Source: JARRQB01 sp965368585
GTDB lineage: Bacteria > Pseudomonadota > Gammaproteobacteria > Chromatiales > Chromatiaceae
NCBI GenBank assembly: GCA_965368585.1
Contig: CBDUNM010000153.1
Location: forward strand, 1-11,815
Direction: 5' to 3'
DNA: 11,815 nt
Notes under the pieces: generated by a model
What the model was told of the DNA's origin: nothing
Databases searched by the model: none
What the model saw: only the letters and a program-made list of their open reading frames with translations
In this document: piece after piece, positions 1 through 10,121 of the stretch
How the letters are laid out: each line of letters opens with the position of its first letter
Numbering within the stretch: the stretch's first letter is position 1
Translations under genes and position numbers: made by a program

Positions 1-76
<76 letters not shown>

Positions 77-88
77 TCTGATGACAGA

Positions 89-117
89 ATAATAACTTGC
101 TGATCTAGGATATACAA
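89..117 (-). promoter_or_regulatory. Probable sigma-70 promoter for tRNA-fMet
   Basis: On the minus strand a -35-like hexamer TTGTAT (112-117) is followed, after exactly 17 bases, by TATTAT (89-94). TATTAT differs from the -10 consensus at one position. The -35 is weak (3 of 6 matches). Transcription would begin near position 82, giving a leader of about 6 bases before the mature tRNA end at 76. The placement between the nuo terminator and the tRNA fits an independent tRNA promoter. The assignment rests on pattern and position only. TTGAAC just upstream is a better -35 match but has poor spacing. Confidence 0.5.
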
Positions 118-140
118 CCCTAGTTTGTTCAATCAGACAG

Positions 141-164
141 TAAAAATGCCGTAATTAGTACGGC
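141..164 (-). terminator. Rho-independent terminator at the end of the nuo operon
   Basis: On the minus strand a perfect 6-bp stem, GCCGTA / TACGGC, with a 5-base loop CTAAT (148-164) is followed by ATTTTTA (141-147). The stem is short, but the U-tract directly behind it has the expected form. It lies 39 bases past the nuoN stop and before the tRNA-fMet promoter, so it probably ends the nuo transcript. Confidence 0.72.
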
Positions 165-179
165 CATACCATTATCACC

Positions 180-195
180 GCCGCGCCAGCACGGC
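180..195 (-). other. GC-rich hairpin just after nuoN, no U-tract
   Basis: The minus strand reads GCCGTG-CTGG-CGCGGC: six pairs (one G:T) around a four-base loop, starting 8 bases past the nuoN stop codon. No T-run follows, so it is not a terminator by itself. It could form a 3' structure that protects the nuo mRNA end ahead of the terminator at 141-164. This is inferred from the fold only. Confidence 0.3.
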
Positions 196-203
196 ACCCG
201 GGG

Positions 204-1643
204 TCAAACGCCGATTGCAGTTTTGCAGGCGCTGAACAACGCCGCGGGGAACAATCCCAGCGCCAGCATGGCCAGACCGTTGACCGAAACGACAATACGC
301 GTGTCCATGGACGGCTGGATCAGCGCGTCTGAGTCCGCCTTGTCGAAGTACATCAGCTTGACGACCCGGATGTAGTAATAGGCGCCGATAATCGAGAAAA
401 ACACGCCCACCAGCGCCAGCCACACCATATCGATGCTGACCACCGCATCGAGGACGAACAGCTTGGCAAAGAATCCGACCGTTGGTGGCACGCCCGCCAT
501 GGAAAACATGACCAGCAGCATCATGCCGGCAAGCCACGGGCTGCGATCGTTCAAGCCCTTCAGATCAACGAGATGCTCGGCTTCGAAGCCTTCGCGGCTG
601 AGCATGGCCATGATGCCGAAGGCGCCGGCTGCCATGAACGCATAGACGATGGCGTAGAACATGGCGGCGGTGTAGCCCTCCGGCGTGCCGGCAATCAGCC
701 CCAGGAAGATGAAACCGACGTGCGAGATCGTCGAATACGCCAGCATGCGCTTGATATTGTCCTGCGCAATGGCAATGACGTTGCCCAGCGCCATGGACAA
801 TACGGCCAGAATCACCAGCATTCCCTGCCAGTCGGCGTGCAACCCGCCCAACCCCTCGACCAGCAGGCGCATGGCGAGCGCAAACGCCGCAATCTTGGGC
901 ACACTGCCGATCAACAGCGTCACGACCGTCGGCGCGCCGTGGTAGACGTCGGGCACCCACATGTGGAAAGGCACGGCGCCGAACTTGAACGCGACGCCGA
1001 TGACCACGAACACCAGGCCGAACACCAGTACGGTGTTATTGGTCCCTTCGGCGGCAATGGCCTTGGCGACGCTTGGAAAATCCAGCGCGCCGGTGACGCC
1101 GTACAGCATCGACATACCGTACAACAGCATGCCGGAGGCAATCGCCCCGAGCACGAAATACTTCATCGCCGCTTCGGCACCCTTGGTGGAATCGCGATCG
1201 AAGGCCACCAGCGCATAGAGGCACAATGCCAGCAGTTCCAGGCCCAGGTATACGATCAAAAAGCTATTGGCGGAGATCATGACCAGCATGCCGGTGACGG
1301 CGAACAAGCCCAACACATAAAACTCGCCACGAAATATCCCGTGCGCCCTCAAATAGTCCTTGGCATAGACGAACGCGGCAAACGCCGCCAGCAGCAAGGC
1401 AGACTTGAGGAGATCCCCCATGGGATCGCGAATGTAGGCGCCGTCGAGCAGAATCTGCGTGTCACTCGTTGATCCTACGCTGACCAGCCACAGCGTTCCC
1501 AGCAGGGTCGCCAGCGACAGGGCATAGGTCACCAGGCGATGCTTGTCACTGATGAAGATGTCGACCACCAGGACGAGGCAAGCAGCCGTCACCAGGAAGA
1601 TCTCCGGGTAGACCGGTGTCAGATTTGCAGGATCAAAGGCCAT
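204..1643 (-). CDS. nuoN: NADH-quinone oxidoreductase subunit N
   Basis: NuoN is an antiporter-like membrane subunit of complex I, one of three large proton-pumping subunits, sitting nearest the small-subunit core. The 479-residue protein (E. coli NuoN is about 485) is hydrophobic throughout, with about 14 expected transmembrane helices. The ionisable residues of the family are visible: Glu136 in LGLELLAL, Lys220 in AFKFGAVPFHMWVPD, Lys250 in GSVPKIAAF and Lys394 in FFAKLFVLD. The Pro-rich discontinuous-helix segment HGAPTVVT (235-242) is also intact. It is the last nuo gene, 31 bp after nuoM, and is followed by a hairpin and a terminator. The start ATG is preceded by a weak Shine-Dalgarno-like GGAAA about 6 bases upstream, and no nearby alternative looks better. 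NuoL and NuoM are paralogues, but the sequence motifs and the gene order both fit NuoN. Confidence 0.98.
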   Translation of the reverse strand: MAFDPANLTPVYPEIFLVTAACLVLVVDIFISDKHRLVTYALSLATLLGTLWLVSVGSTSDTQILLDGAYIRDPMGDLLKSALLLAAFAAFVYAKDYLRAHGIFRGEFYVLGLFAVTGMLVMISANSFLIVYLGLELLALCLYALVAFDRDSTKGAEAAMKYFVLGAIASGMLLYGMSMLYGVTGALDFPSVAKAIAAEGTNNTVLVFGLVFVVIGVAFKFGAVPFHMWVPDVYHGAPTVVTLLIGSVPKIAAFALAMRLLVEGLGGLHADWQGMLVILAVLSMALGNVIAIAQDNIKRMLAYSTISHVGFIFLGLIAGTPEGYTAAMFYAIVYAFMAAGAFGIMAMLSREGFEAEHLVDLKGLNDRSPWLAGMMLLVMFSMAGVPPTVGFFAKLFVLDAVVSIDMVWLALVGVFFSIIGAYYYIRVVKLMYFDKADSDALIQPSMDTRIVVSVNGLAMLALGLFPAALFSACKTAIGV

Positions 1644-1674
1644 TGCGATTTCCGAAACGCGAAGCGCTCATCGT

Positions 1675-3189
1675 TTATAGTTTTGAAACAGCGATGTGCT
1701 GCACCAGGTTCTGTACCGAGACATCCATCACCTCGATCAGCGGCGCCGGCCACACGCCGAGCACCAGGACCGCCGCAGCCAGCGAACCCAGCACCAGAAA
1801 CTCCCGTCGATTGATGTCCTGCAGTGCGGCGACGTTGTCGTTGGCCACGCTGCCGAACACCACCCGTTTGACCATCCACAGCGTGTAGGCGGCGCCGATG
1901 ATCAGCGTCGTCGCGGCCAGGAAGGCAAACCAGAAGTCGGCGCGGAAGCTCGCCAGGATCACCATGAATTCGCCAACGAACCCGGAGGTGCCGGGCAAAC
2001 CCGCATTCGACATCGCGAAGAACACCATGAAGGCGCCGAACACCGGCATGGTGTTGACCACCCCGCCGTAGTCGCCGATCTCGCGGCTGTGGACGCGGTC
2101 GTACAGCACGCCCACGCACAGGAACAAGGCGGCGGAAATAAACCCGTGCGATACCATCTGCACCATGCCGCCTTGCATCCCCATCACCACACCGCCATTG
2201 ACGTCGCTGCGGCCCAGAATGATAAAAGCGATGAAAAACCCCAGGGTGACGAACCCCATGTGCGCGATGGACGAATACGCGATCAGCTTTTTCATGTCCT
2301 GCTGGACCAGCGCCACGAACCCGATGTACACGACGGCAATCAGCGACATGGCAATGATCAGCCAATCAAGTTCGTTGCTGGCGTCGGGCGTTATCGGCAG
2401 ACTGAACCGCAGGAAACCGTAACCGCCGATCTTCAGCATGATGGCCGCCAGAATGACCGAGCCGCCCGTCGGGGCCTCGACGTGAGCGTCGGGCAGCCAG
2501 GTGTGCACCGGCCACATCGGCACTTTGACCGCGAATGCCAGCAGGAATGCCACGAAGATCAGCACCTGTTCCTTCAAGCCGAGTTGCAGGTCGTGGTAGC
2601 CGAGTATCTCCATACTCCCCGACTGGAAGTACATGTAAATCAGGGCGACCAGCATGAACACCGAGCCCAGAAAGGTGTACAGAAAGAACTTGATCGTCGC
2701 GTACACCCGGTTGGGCCCGCCCCACACGCCGATGATAATGAACATGGGGATCAGCATCGCTTCCCAGAACACGTAGAACAGCATGGCGTCCAGTGCCGAA
2801 AACACGCCGACCATCACGCCCTCCATGATCAAAAAGGCGGCCATGTACTGCGACGGCTTATAGGTAATGACCTCCCACCCGGCAATCACGACCAGCACCG
2901 TGATGAAGGTCGTCAGCAGAATCAGCGGCATGGAAATGCCGTCCACGCCCAGGTGATAGTTCACGTCGAAGGCGGCGATCCACGGCCGGTTTTCCACGAA
3001 CTGCATGAGGGGCGTCGCGGTATCGAAGCCGCTGTACAGGGGGATACTGAACAGAAACGTCAGCACCGCGACGCCCAGCGCCAGCCAGCGCGACACATCG
3101 GGCGTGCGATCACCGCTGGCAATGACCAGAAAACCGCCGATGATCGGCAACCAAATGACCGTACTCAGTAGTGGCCAGTCCGCTGTCAT
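1675..3189 (-). CDS. nuoM: NADH-quinone oxidoreductase subunit M
   Basis: NuoM is the middle antiporter-like proton-pumping subunit of the complex I membrane arm. It is 504 residues long (E. coli about 509) with multiple hydrophobic helices. Key residues of the family are present: Glu143 in FYVFWEAMLIPMF, Lys222 in FAVKVPMWPVHTWLPDAH, Lys253 in IMLKIGGYG, and Glu407 in GFVGEFMVI near the C-terminal half. The HVEAPTGGSVILA segment is the broken-helix region shared with Mrp-type antiporter subunits. It sits 31 bp after nuoL and 31 bp before nuoN. The start ATG has no strong Shine-Dalgarno sequence (GGGATAG lies about 9 bases upstream), so it may depend on ribosomes arriving from nuoL. Nothing is missing or truncated. 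Confidence 0.98.
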   Translation of the reverse strand: MTADWPLLSTVIWLPIIGGFLVIASGDRTPDVSRWLALGVAVLTFLFSIPLYSGFDTATPLMQFVENRPWIAAFDVNYHLGVDGISMPLILLTTFITVLVVIAGWEVITYKPSQYMAAFLIMEGVMVGVFSALDAMLFYVFWEAMLIPMFIIIGVWGGPNRVYATIKFFLYTFLGSVFMLVALIYMYFQSGSMEILGYHDLQLGLKEQVLIFVAFLLAFAVKVPMWPVHTWLPDAHVEAPTGGSVILAAIMLKIGGYGFLRFSLPITPDASNELDWLIIAMSLIAVVYIGFVALVQQDMKKLIAYSSIAHMGFVTLGFFIAFIILGRSDVNGGVVMGMQGGMVQMVSHGFISAALFLCVGVLYDRVHSREIGDYGGVVNTMPVFGAFMVFFAMSNAGLPGTSGFVGEFMVILASFRADFWFAFLAATTLIIGAAYTLWMVKRVVFGSVANDNVAALQDINRREFLVLGSLAAAVLVLGVWPAPLIEVMDVSVQNLVQHIAVSKL

Positions 3190-3220
3190 GTCTAGTATCT
3201 ATCCCGATTCATGTTCAGGT

Positions 3221-5212
3221 TTATCCGCGTATAACGAACCAAGTCAGCAGGCCGAGCAGGCCGACGATAATGACTATCGCGTAGTGGTAGAGATATCCGG
3301 TCTGTATCACGCGCACGGCCGAAGCCAACCGGCCCACCGTCCGCGCCGTGCCGTTGACCGCGAAGCCGTCGATAAGGGTGCGGTCGCCTACTTGCCACAA
3401 CGCCTTGCCGATTCCCCGACTGCCGGCGGCGAAGAAGGCCTGGTTGAAATCGTCGAAGCCGTATTTTCGGTCCAATATCGTGTGCAGCCAGGCGAACCTG
3501 TTCTTTATCTCCGCCGCGATCTGCGGTTTCTGCGTGTAAACGAACCAGGCGGTCACCAGGCCGGCCATCGCCAACCAGAACGGCGGCGTTTGCAGACCGT
3601 GGACCATGAAGGCGAAGGCGCCGTGATAAGACTTGCCGACCTCACCCAGGGTGTCGTGTATTGCCGCAACGTGCAGCACGCCGTCGAACCAGTCACCGAA
3701 CAACACCGGCCCGACGGTCAAGAACCCGATGCAAACGGAGGGAATGGCCAGCAGGATCAGCGGAATGGTCACCACCTTGGGGGATTCGTGCAGGTGTTCC
3801 TTGGCGTGCGCATCGCGCGGCCCATCACCGTGGAACACCAGAAAATACATGCGAAAGCTGTATAGCGCCGTAACGAACACACCGATCAGCAGCGCCCAGT
3901 AGGCGTACCCGGATCCGGCCAATTGCGAATGATGCACGGACTCGATGATCGCATCCTTGGAAAAAAAGCCGGAAAAGCCGGGAAACCCGATCAACGCGAG
4001 CGACCCCAGCAAGGCCGTCCAATGGGTGATGGGCATGTAGCGGCGCACCCCACCCATATTGCGGATATCCTGATCGTGGTGCATGCCGATGATCACCGAG
4101 CCGGCCCCGAGAAACAGCAACGCCTTGAAGAAGGCATGGGTCATCAGGTGGAAGATGCCAGCCGCGTAGGCCGAAGCGCCCAGGGCCGCGATCATGTACC
4201 CGAGCTGGGACAGCGTCGAGTAGGCGACCACCCGCTTGATATCGTTCTGCACGATGCCGATCAGGCCCATGAAGATCGCCGTCGTCGCGCCGATCACCAG
4301 CACGAAACTCAATGCCGTTTCGCTGAGTTCGAACAGCGGCGACATGCGGGCCACCATGAACACGCCGGCCGTCACCATGGTCGCGGCATGGATCAGGGCG
4401 GAGATGGGCGTCGGGCCTTCCATCGAGTCCGGCAGCCAGACGTGCAGCGGCACCTGCGCCGATTTACCCATCGCACCGATGAACAGCAGAATGCAGATGA
4501 CGGTCATCAGCGACCATTCGGTGGTGCCCCAGATACTGATTTTCTCGCCCGCAAGCGAGGGCGCCGCGCCAAACACCTCGGCATAGTCCATGGTGTTGAA
4601 ATACATGGCGATCGCCGCGATCCCCAGGACGAAGCCGAAGTCGCCGACCCGGTTGACCAGGAAGGCCTTCAAATTGGCGAACACGGCCGACTCACGCACC
4701 GACCAGAAGCCGATCAGGAGATACGACACCAGGCCGACCGCTTCCCAGCCGAAAAACAGCTGCAGGAAATTGTTCGACATGACCAGCATCAGCATCGAGA
4801 AGGTGAACAGCGAGATGTAACTGAAAAAGCGCTGGTAGCTGTTCTTGCCCGCGAGGCTCTCCTTTGGCCAGTTGTGCTCGTCGTCGGCCATGTAGCCGAT
4901 GGTGTAGATATGCACGCAGAAGGAGACGAAAGTCACCACGCTGATCATCAACGCGGTCAGTTTGTCGACCAGGAAGCCGATCTCGAATCGAATACCGTCG
5001 CTGACCATCCAGGTGTACACGGAGTCGTTGAAGGTCGGCTGGTCCTCCATGACGAACAGCAGCAGCACATACAACGACAAGAGCGTCGATATTCCCACGC
5101 CTGTACTGGCCACCCAATGCGACACCGAACGGCTGATGCGGCTCGCGAACAATCCTGAGATGATGGCGCCCAGCAACGGGGCCAGCACAATGGTGAGATA
5201 TATGTTTGCCAT
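3221..5212 (-). CDS. nuoL: NADH-quinone oxidoreductase subunit L
   Basis: NuoL is the distal antiporter-like subunit of complex I, and it also carries the long lateral helix that runs along the membrane arm. The protein has 663 residues, about 50 more than E. coli NuoL (613). The antiporter core holds Glu157 in FFGWEAVGLVSYLLIGFW, Lys250 in GAMGKSAQVPLHVWLPD, His275 in SALIHAATMVTAGVF, Lys363 in THAFFKALLFLGAGS and Lys419 in GFFSKDAI. The segment from about 560 to 640 is amphipathic and would form the lateral helix. It is followed by a last membrane helix at about 644-660. The extra length appears to lie in the loops and linker around 465-640. The gap to nuoK is 27 bp. The Shine-Dalgarno sequence is weak, and a 10-base palindrome GCTTATAAGC directly abuts the ATG. 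The identification is secure from motifs and gene order. Confidence 0.98.
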   Translation of the reverse strand: MANIYLTIVLAPLLGAIISGLFASRISRSVSHWVASTGVGISTLLSLYVLLLFVMEDQPTFNDSVYTWMVSDGIRFEIGFLVDKLTALMISVVTFVSFCVHIYTIGYMADDEHNWPKESLAGKNSYQRFFSYISLFTFSMLMLVMSNNFLQLFFGWEAVGLVSYLLIGFWSVRESAVFANLKAFLVNRVGDFGFVLGIAAIAMYFNTMDYAEVFGAAPSLAGEKISIWGTTEWSLMTVICILLFIGAMGKSAQVPLHVWLPDSMEGPTPISALIHAATMVTAGVFMVARMSPLFELSETALSFVLVIGATTAIFMGLIGIVQNDIKRVVAYSTLSQLGYMIAALGASAYAAGIFHLMTHAFFKALLFLGAGSVIIGMHHDQDIRNMGGVRRYMPITHWTALLGSLALIGFPGFSGFFSKDAIIESVHHSQLAGSGYAYWALLIGVFVTALYSFRMYFLVFHGDGPRDAHAKEHLHESPKVVTIPLILLAIPSVCIGFLTVGPVLFGDWFDGVLHVAAIHDTLGEVGKSYHGAFAFMVHGLQTPPFWLAMAGLVTAWFVYTQKPQIAAEIKNRFAWLHTILDRKYGFDDFNQAFFAAGSRGIGKALWQVGDRTLIDGFAVNGTARTVGRLASAVRVIQTGYLYHYAIVIIVGLLGLLTWFVIRG

Positions 5213-5239
5213 GCTTATAAGCTACCGGTTCGCATTGCC

Positions 5240-5545
5240 TTAGCCCTTGAGGGCATCCAGGTCCTGAACGTTGATCGATCGATTGCTTCTGAACAAAACC
5301 ACCAGGATGGCGAGTCCGATCGCCGCCTCCGCCGCCGCCACGGTCAGGATAAAGAAGACGAACACCTGCCCTGCCGTATCGCCCATAAAGTGCGAGAACG
5401 CGATGAAGTTCATATTCACCGCCAACAGCATGAGTTCGATGCACATCAACAGAATGATCACGTTCTTGCGATTGAGGAATACGCCCGCGACGCTCAACGC
5501 GAACAGGATCGCACCGACGATCAGATAATCCGACAAAGCAATCAT
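5240..5545 (-). CDS. nuoK: NADH-quinone oxidoreductase subunit K
   Basis: NuoK is a small membrane subunit of complex I, related to MrpC/MnhC, that takes part in the proton-transfer axis. It has 101 residues, the usual family length, with three hydrophobic helices. The two conserved membrane glutamates are present: Glu37 in LLMCIELMLLAVN and Glu73 in VAAAEAAIGLA. The frame is open well upstream into nuoJ, but the real start is the ATG at 5543-5545. Its A is shared with the TGA stop of nuoJ (TGATG), it has a good ribosome site (AGAGGAAAAGG just upstream), and the protein then starts like other NuoK. The one-base overlap suggests that translation is coupled to nuoJ. Confidence 0.97.
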   Translation of the reverse strand: MIALSDYLIVGAILFALSVAGVFLNRKNVIILLMCIELMLLAVNMNFIAFSHFMGDTAGQVFVFFILTVAAAEAAIGLAILVVLFRSNRSINVQDLDALKG

Positions 5546-6150
5546 CAGGCCTTTTCCTCTGATGGCATTTTGACGACGCGCAGCCGGTCTTTGGCCTTCA
5601 CCTGCACCTGGATCGAGGGGTTCTGATACTTCGTCTCCGGCCGCCGGCGCATGGTCAGACCGATGGCCGCGATGATGGCGACCAGCAAAATGACGGCCGC
5701 CAGCTCGAAGGCGTACAGATGCTCGGTGAACAACGCCAGCCCGAGTTCCTCGGTGTTGCTGTAGTCCGCCGGCTTGGGCGCCGGTGCCGCGAACTGGGAC
5801 AGCCCGAAGGTACGCGAACCCACGATCATCGACATCTCGATCAACATCGCCGCCGCCACCAGCACGCCGACCGGCAGGTAGCGCATGAATCCGGCGCGCA
5901 TTTCCGCCGTATTGATATCCAGCATCATCACCACGAACAGGAACAGCACCATCACCGCGCCCACATACACCAGGACCAGTGCAATGGCGAGAAACTCGGC
6001 TTCCGCCAACAGCCACAACGCCGCGGCGTTGAAAAACGCCAGCACCAGAAACAGCGCCGAATGGACGGGGTTGCGTTGTGTGATGACCATGGTGGCCGCA
6101 AACACGAGAATTGCCGCGAACACGTAAAACAGAAATTTCTCGAAACTCAT
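5545..6150 (-). CDS. nuoJ: NADH-quinone oxidoreductase subunit J
   Basis: NuoJ is a small membrane subunit of complex I (ND6 homologue), placed between NuoH/A and NuoK. The 201-residue protein (E. coli about 184) has five predicted hydrophobic helices. The third carries the conserved glycine- and tyrosine-containing VYVGAVMVLFLFVVMMLDI stretch at about 61-79. In complex I structures this helix holds the pi-bulge that changes form during catalysis. The C-terminal tail, from about 176, is charged and lies outside the membrane. The start ATG is 12 bp after the nuoI stop with AGGGG upstream. The gene ends in TGA overlapping the nuoK ATG by one base. Confidence 0.97.
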   Translation of the reverse strand: MSFEKFLFYVFAAILVFAATMVITQRNPVHSALFLVLAFFNAAALWLLAEAEFLAIALVLVYVGAVMVLFLFVVMMLDINTAEMRAGFMRYLPVGVLVAAAMLIEMSMIVGSRTFGLSQFAAPAPKPADYSNTEELGLALFTEHLYAFELAAVILLVAIIAAIGLTMRRRPETKYQNPSIQVQVKAKDRLRVVKMPSEEKA

Positions 6151-6162
6151 CTGCCAACGCCC

Positions 6163-6651
6163 CTAGCGGTATCTGGCTTGCGCTGCACGGTCGGCAGCCA
6201 ACTGCGCTTCGTACTTGTCACCGATTTCGAGCAACTGCTCCTTGGTCATGATCTGCTCACCCTGCCGTTCGAAGTGGTATTCGTACACGCGCGTCTCCAC
6301 GATCGAATCGACCGGGCAGGATTCCTCGCAGAACCCGCAGTAGATGCACTTGAACAAGTCGATATCGTAACGCGTGGTGCGCCGCGAACCGTCATCACGC
6401 GGCTCGGCCTCGATGGTGATCGCCAACGCGGGGCATACCGCTTCGCACAGTTTGCAGGCGATGCAGCGCTCTTCGCCGTTGGGATAGCGTCGCAATGCGT
6501 GCAGCCCCCTGAAGCGCGGCGAAATAGGCGCGTTTTCCTCGGGGTACTGCAGGGTGAACTTCTTCCTGAACATGTACCGGCCGGTAACGCTCAACCCCTT
6601 GAACAGTTCGAACAGAAAGAGGCTGCGGATGTAATTGACGACGCTTCTCAC
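6163..6651 (-). CDS. nuoI: NADH-quinone oxidoreductase subunit I (two 4Fe-4S clusters)
   Basis: NuoI is the ferredoxin-like subunit that passes electrons through clusters N6a and N6b towards NuoB and the quinone site, and it docks the peripheral arm on NuoH. The 162-residue protein has two CxxCxxCxxxCP motifs: Cys63/66/69/73 in CIACKLCEAVCP and Cys102/105/108/112 in CIYCGFCEESCP. The N-terminal 50 residues, including SPRFRGLHALRRYPNGEERC, are of the mitochondrial TYKY type and not the E. coli type. The start codon is GTG (6649-6651), 9 bp after the nuoH stop and 5 bases after a strong AGGGGG. The ATG two bases upstream in another frame reads straight into TGA, and the next in-frame Met is residue 27, which would remove conserved sequence. 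It ends with a TAG stop. Confidence 0.97.
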   Translation of the reverse strand: MRSVVNYIRSLFLFELFKGLSVTGRYMFRKKFTLQYPEENAPISPRFRGLHALRRYPNGEERCIACKLCEAVCPALAITIEAEPRDDGSRRTTRYDIDLFKCIYCGFCEESCPVDSIVETRVYEYHFERQGEQIMTKEQLLEIGDKYEAQLAADRAAQARYR

Positions 6652-6656
6652 ATCTA

Positions 6657-6662
6657 CCCCCT
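6657..6662 (-). promoter_or_regulatory. Strong ribosome binding site deciding the nuoI GTG start
   Basis: The minus strand reads AGGGGG, then TAGAT, then GTG. The site overlaps the TAG stop of nuoH (6661-6663). A five-base spacing places the GTG at the initiation site. An out-of-frame ATG at 6651-6653 is only three bases from the site and is followed at once by TGA. Confidence 0.7.
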
Positions 6663-7703
6663 AGGAACCGAACCACGGTGCGACATGATAAACCTTCAGC
6701 ACCGCGACCACGACTATCCAGACAATGGTGATCGGGATGAAGACCTTCCAGCCAAGGCGCATGATCTGGTCGTAACGGTAACGGGGAAAGGTGGCGCGAT
6801 ACCACAGGAATCCGAACATGAAGACAAAGGTCTTGATCAGGAACCAGTGAAATCCGTCGTCGAGCAGGAACACGCCGTCGACCCAGGCGGGTGGGAAAGG
6901 AGACAACCAGCCGCCGAAGAACAGCAATGCGGTCAGCGCCGAGATGAGGATCATGTTCGCATACTCGGCCAGAAAGAACACCGCAAAGGTCATGCCCGAG
7001 TATTCCACATGGAAACCGGCGACGATTTCGGACTCACCCTCCGCGACATCGAACGGCGCGCGGTTGGTCTCGGCCACGCCCGAGATCAGATACACACCGA
7101 ACAACGGCAGCAGCGGCAGCCAGAACCAATGCAGAATTCCGCCCTGCTGCGTTTCGACGATGGCGCCCAGGTTGAGGCTGCCCGCCGCGACCAGCACGCC
7201 GACCAGTGCGAATCCCATGGCGATTTCGTACGACACGATCTGGGCGGCGGACCGCATCGCGCCGAGAAACGCGTACTTCGAATTCGATGCCCAGCCGGCG
7301 ATGATGACGCCGTAAACACCCATCGACGTCAGCGCCAGGATGTACAGGAGGCCGGCGTTGATATCGGCCAGCACCAGGCCGGCGTTGAAGGGAAACACCG
7401 CCCATGCGGCGAGCGCGGGGGCAATGGAAATGAATGGCGCGATCACGAACAAAAGCTTGTTCGACCCCGTCGGCAGGACGATCTCCTTGAACATCAGTTT
7501 GATCGCGTCCGCGATCGGCTGCAGCCAGCCTTTCGGCCCTACCCGGTTCGGCCCCATGCGCGACTGCATGTAACCGATCAGCTTGCGTTCGGCGAAGGTG
7601 TAATAGGCGACCATCAGCATGAGCGGCGCCATGATCGCGACTATCTTGAACAGTATCTGCATGGGTACGGGTATGACTTCCCATATCGAGACAACGATAC
7701 CCA

Positions 7704-7707
<4 letters not shown>
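6661..7707 (-). CDS. nuoH: NADH-quinone oxidoreductase subunit H
   Basis: NuoH (ND1 homologue) is the membrane subunit that, with NuoB and NuoD, forms the quinone-binding chamber and links redox chemistry to the proton channels. It has 348 residues (E. coli 325) and about eight hydrophobic helices. Family signatures are intact: AERKLIGYMQSRMGPNRVGP at 39-58, the loop with QPIADAIKLMFKE, and the strongly acidic loop ETNRAPFDVAEGESEIVAGF (213-232) next to the quinone channel. The ATG overlaps the nuoG stop as ATGA, with GGAG five bases upstream. A second ATG directly follows the first, so the start could be one codon later. The overlap suggests translation coupled to nuoG. Confidence 0.98.
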
Positions 7708-10043
<2,336 letters not shown>

Positions 10044-10121
10044 TACCGCACGACTCAGATGAAATGTGATAGTTCAGCGCGCAACCAAGGGCACCCGCTG
10101 CGGAATGATCGTAGGGACTGT
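10044..10121. other. 78-bp spacer between nuoF and nuoG
   Basis: This is the longest gap inside the operon; all the others are 31 bp or less or are overlaps. I see no ORF, no convincing promoter pair and no terminator. A weak CAGCG/CGCTG inverted repeat with a long loop can be drawn. The last 15 bases before the nuoG ATG contain no clear ribosome binding site. Confidence 0.6.

Noticed and set aside
1644..3220. Identical 31-bp gaps before nuoM and nuoN, as a trace of the ancient duplication of antiporter subunits
   Set aside because: The two spacers share no visible sequence similarity, so the equal length is most likely coincidence.
5213..5222. Perfect 10-base palindrome GCTTATAAGC directly before the nuoL ATG, as an operator
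   Set aside because: It is short, sits inside an operon with no promoter next to it, and would allow only a three-pair hairpin. It is probably chance.
5240..6157. A 305-residue minus-strand protein fusing an unknown N-terminus to NuoK
   Set aside because: The first two thirds are an out-of-frame reading of nuoJ. NuoK starts at 5545 with its own ribosome site and has the normal family length of 101 residues.
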